From JAJXUB01 sp047974805 (GTDB lineage: Bacteria > Actinomycetota > Actinomycetes > Actinomycetales > Dermatophilaceae): a stretch of DNA of 64,000 bases. The DNA is taken from positions 29,234-93,233 of the forward strand of contig JBKECS010000050.1 in the NCBI GenBank assembly GCA_047974805.1. The letters are read 5' to 3'. The position numbers were made by a program, and so were the translations under genes. This document shows, piece after piece, positions 62,962-64,000 of the stretch. Numbering within the stretch: position 1 is the stretch's first letter; the number at the start of each line of letters is the position of its first letter. The notes below the pieces were generated by a model that was given only the letters and a program-made list of their open reading frames with translations, had not been told where the DNA came from and searched no databases.

Positions 62962-63632
62962 GCGCCCACCCCCCCGGTGGAGCCGGTATAGAGCGAGGCT
63001 GCTGGTTCGGCGTAGTCGACATCGAGGAGCCGGTCCCCGGCATACGTGAAGGAGGTGACCGAGGCCAGCCCGCACTCCCGGCTGCGCGGGTCGTGCCACA
63101 GCCGTTTGCCCACGGCCGCCTGACGGGCTGTCCAGATGGGCAGCTGGTGGGACACCAGGACCGCCTCATGGCCTCGGCCGGCCTCCCGGCCCGCGGTGAG
63201 TGCGGCCTGCATCCGCCGGGCGATGTCGGTGTATGCCTCGCCCCAGGACGGCCGGAACGGGTTGACCAGGTGGCGTAGCACCCGGGGATCCTTCAGTAGG
63301 CCTTGGCCTCCGGCCACTGGGCGCCCCTGAAGCTTGTTGGTCGCCTCGATCAGCCCATCGTCCAGGGTGACCGCAAGGTGTCGGGCGGCGGCAATGGGGG
63401 CCGCGGTCTCCTGGGCCCGCTCCAGCGGTGAGGAAATGACCGCGGTCACGTCATGGTCGGACAGATAGGCGGCGACGATATCGGCCATGGCGCGGCCACG
63501 CTGCGAGAGGTGGAAGTCCGGCAGACGGCCGTAAAGCACCTTTCCGGGGTTGTGCACTTCACCATGACGGACCAGGTGGACGACGGTGCGCTCTTCCGAG
63601 GGCTCCTGCGGATCGGCGGACGGTGTCGTCAT
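62958..63632 (-). CDS. Histidine phosphatase superfamily protein
   Basis: A 224-residue phosphoglycerate-mutase-like phosphatase: VVHLVRHGEVHNPGKVLYG has the RHG catalytic motif, SSPLERAQETAAPIA the second Arg, and VLVSHQLPIWTAR the second His. Substrate unknown; always next to hemL in this actinobacterial cluster (Rv0525 position). ATG 63632 chosen as the domain starts ~25 residues later; the longer upstream frame lies inside hemL. Confidence 0.9.
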   Translation of the reverse strand: MTTPSADPQEPSEERTVVHLVRHGEVHNPGKVLYGRLPDFHLSQRGRAMADIVAAYLSDHDVTAVISSPLERAQETAAPIAAARHLAVTLDDGLIEATNKLQGRPVAGGQGLLKDPRVLRHLVNPFRPSWGEAYTDIARRMQAALTAGREAGRGHEAVLVSHQLPIWTARQAAVGKRLWHDPRSRECGLASVTSFTYAGDRLLDVDYAEPAASLYTGSTGGVGA

Positions 63633-63676
63633 GGCGGGGATTGTCGCAAATGTGGCTGTGAGTACGCCGCCGCGGA

Positions 63677-64000
63677 TCATCCTGCCGCTGCCCGGGCGGC
63701 GGCAGGGAGTGCTTCCACGACCTTGTTCACCGCGGACTGGTCGTGTGCCGCGCTGACGAACCAGCATTCGTAGGCGCTTGGTGGCAGATGGACTCCTTGA
63801 TCGAGCATGGCATGGAAAAAACGCCCGTATGCCGCGGTGTCCTGCGTTTGCGCTTGGGCGTAGTTGGTCACCGGGCCGTCGGTGAAGAAGACGCTGAACA
63901 TCGATCCCGCCCACTGGATCGTGTGCGGCACACCCACCTGCGCCAGCGCCGCCGACGTCTCCTCGGCGATGGTGGCCGATGCCTGCTCCAGGTGGGCGTA
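63677..64000 (-). CDS. hemL: Glutamate-1-semialdehyde 2,1-aminomutase, C-terminal part
   Basis: The last ~107 residues of HemL; the gene runs off the right edge. Seen: QVGVPHTIQWAGSMFSVFFTDGPVTNYAQAQTQDTAAYGRFFHAMLDQGVHLPPSAYECWFVSAAHD, abbreviated here by its motifs GSMFSVFF and GVHLPPSAYE. It turns HemA's product into ALA with PLP. It probably leads the operon of phosphatase and cytochrome c genes, 44 bases upstream of the phosphatase. Confidence 0.93.
   Translation of the reverse strand, partial: YAHLEQASATIAEETSAALAQVGVPHTIQWAGSMFSVFFTDGPVTNYAQAQTQDTAAYGRFFHAMLDQGVHLPPSAYECWFVSAAHDQSAVNKVVEALPAAARAAAG

Overview
The window looks like a chromosomal core region of a high-GC actinobacterium. 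The markers are Lsr2, FtsH followed by folate genes, a split Ku/LigD end-joining locus, RadA-DisA, Rex in front of hemACDB, the 32-residue ribosomal protein bS22, and an actinobacterial-type cytochrome c maturation cluster. From memory of gene order, two long stretches are collinear with Mycobacterium tuberculosis: ppa to mutY here (7.1-34.4 kb) resembles Rv3628 down to about Rv3585, and the Cys-rich gene/ppx to hemL (37.7-64 kb) resembles Rv0495c up to Rv0524-Rv0529. Frequent GTG starts and TAnnnT -10 boxes fit Micrococcales (for example an Intrasporangiaceae-like genus), but the species cannot be fixed from sequence alone.

Layout. 0-7 kb is an accessory edge: an extradiol dioxygenase, a frameshifted IclR regulator, a membrane alpha/beta-hydrolase, a class III aminotransferase and a secreted NlpC/P60 hydrolase. 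7-23.8 kb is housekeeping: ppa, dacB, a zincin, tilS, hpt, ftsH, folE-folP-folBK-DUF3180, a stand-alone nuoD with a MidA/NDUFAF7-type methyltransferase, a DUF2520 protein, panC, lysS and lsr2. 23.8-28.7 kb holds DNA repair (LigD polymerase, ATP ligase, Ku, Nei) plus a phosphatase and a PEBP-like protein. 29-37 kb has clpC, argA, gntK and the radA-disA-mutY group. 37-51.7 kb has a Cys-rich protein/methyltransferase pair, ppx, a sugar-phosphate isomerase, proline metabolism, GNATs, TrkA, AcuC, a flavin monooxygenase with its MarR regulator, a small HTH gene, bS22, an epimerase, an acyltransferase and a glutaredoxin. 51.8-64 kb is haem: rex-hemA-hemC-cobA/hemD-hemB, then on the other strand hemL (partial), a phosphatase, and the ResA/CcdA/ResB/CcsB system that attaches haem to c-type cytochromes.

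The genes form tight operons with 1-4 base ATGA/GTGA/TGATG overlaps. A Rex operator sits on the rex-hem promoter, tying haem synthesis to NADH/NAD+ balance. About sixteen genes have a TAnnnT-like box 6-7 bases before the start codon, suggesting leaderless mRNAs.

The strongest unexplained signal is a frame-independent excess of GTATGCC/GGCATAC (about 70 copies, roughly ten times a simple base-composition expectation). Other points worth following are the nuoD/methyltransferase pair, a family of intergenic palindromes, a Nei with a lost zinc ligand and several operator-like dyads. I see no CRISPR array, prophage, insertion sequence, rRNA or tRNA.
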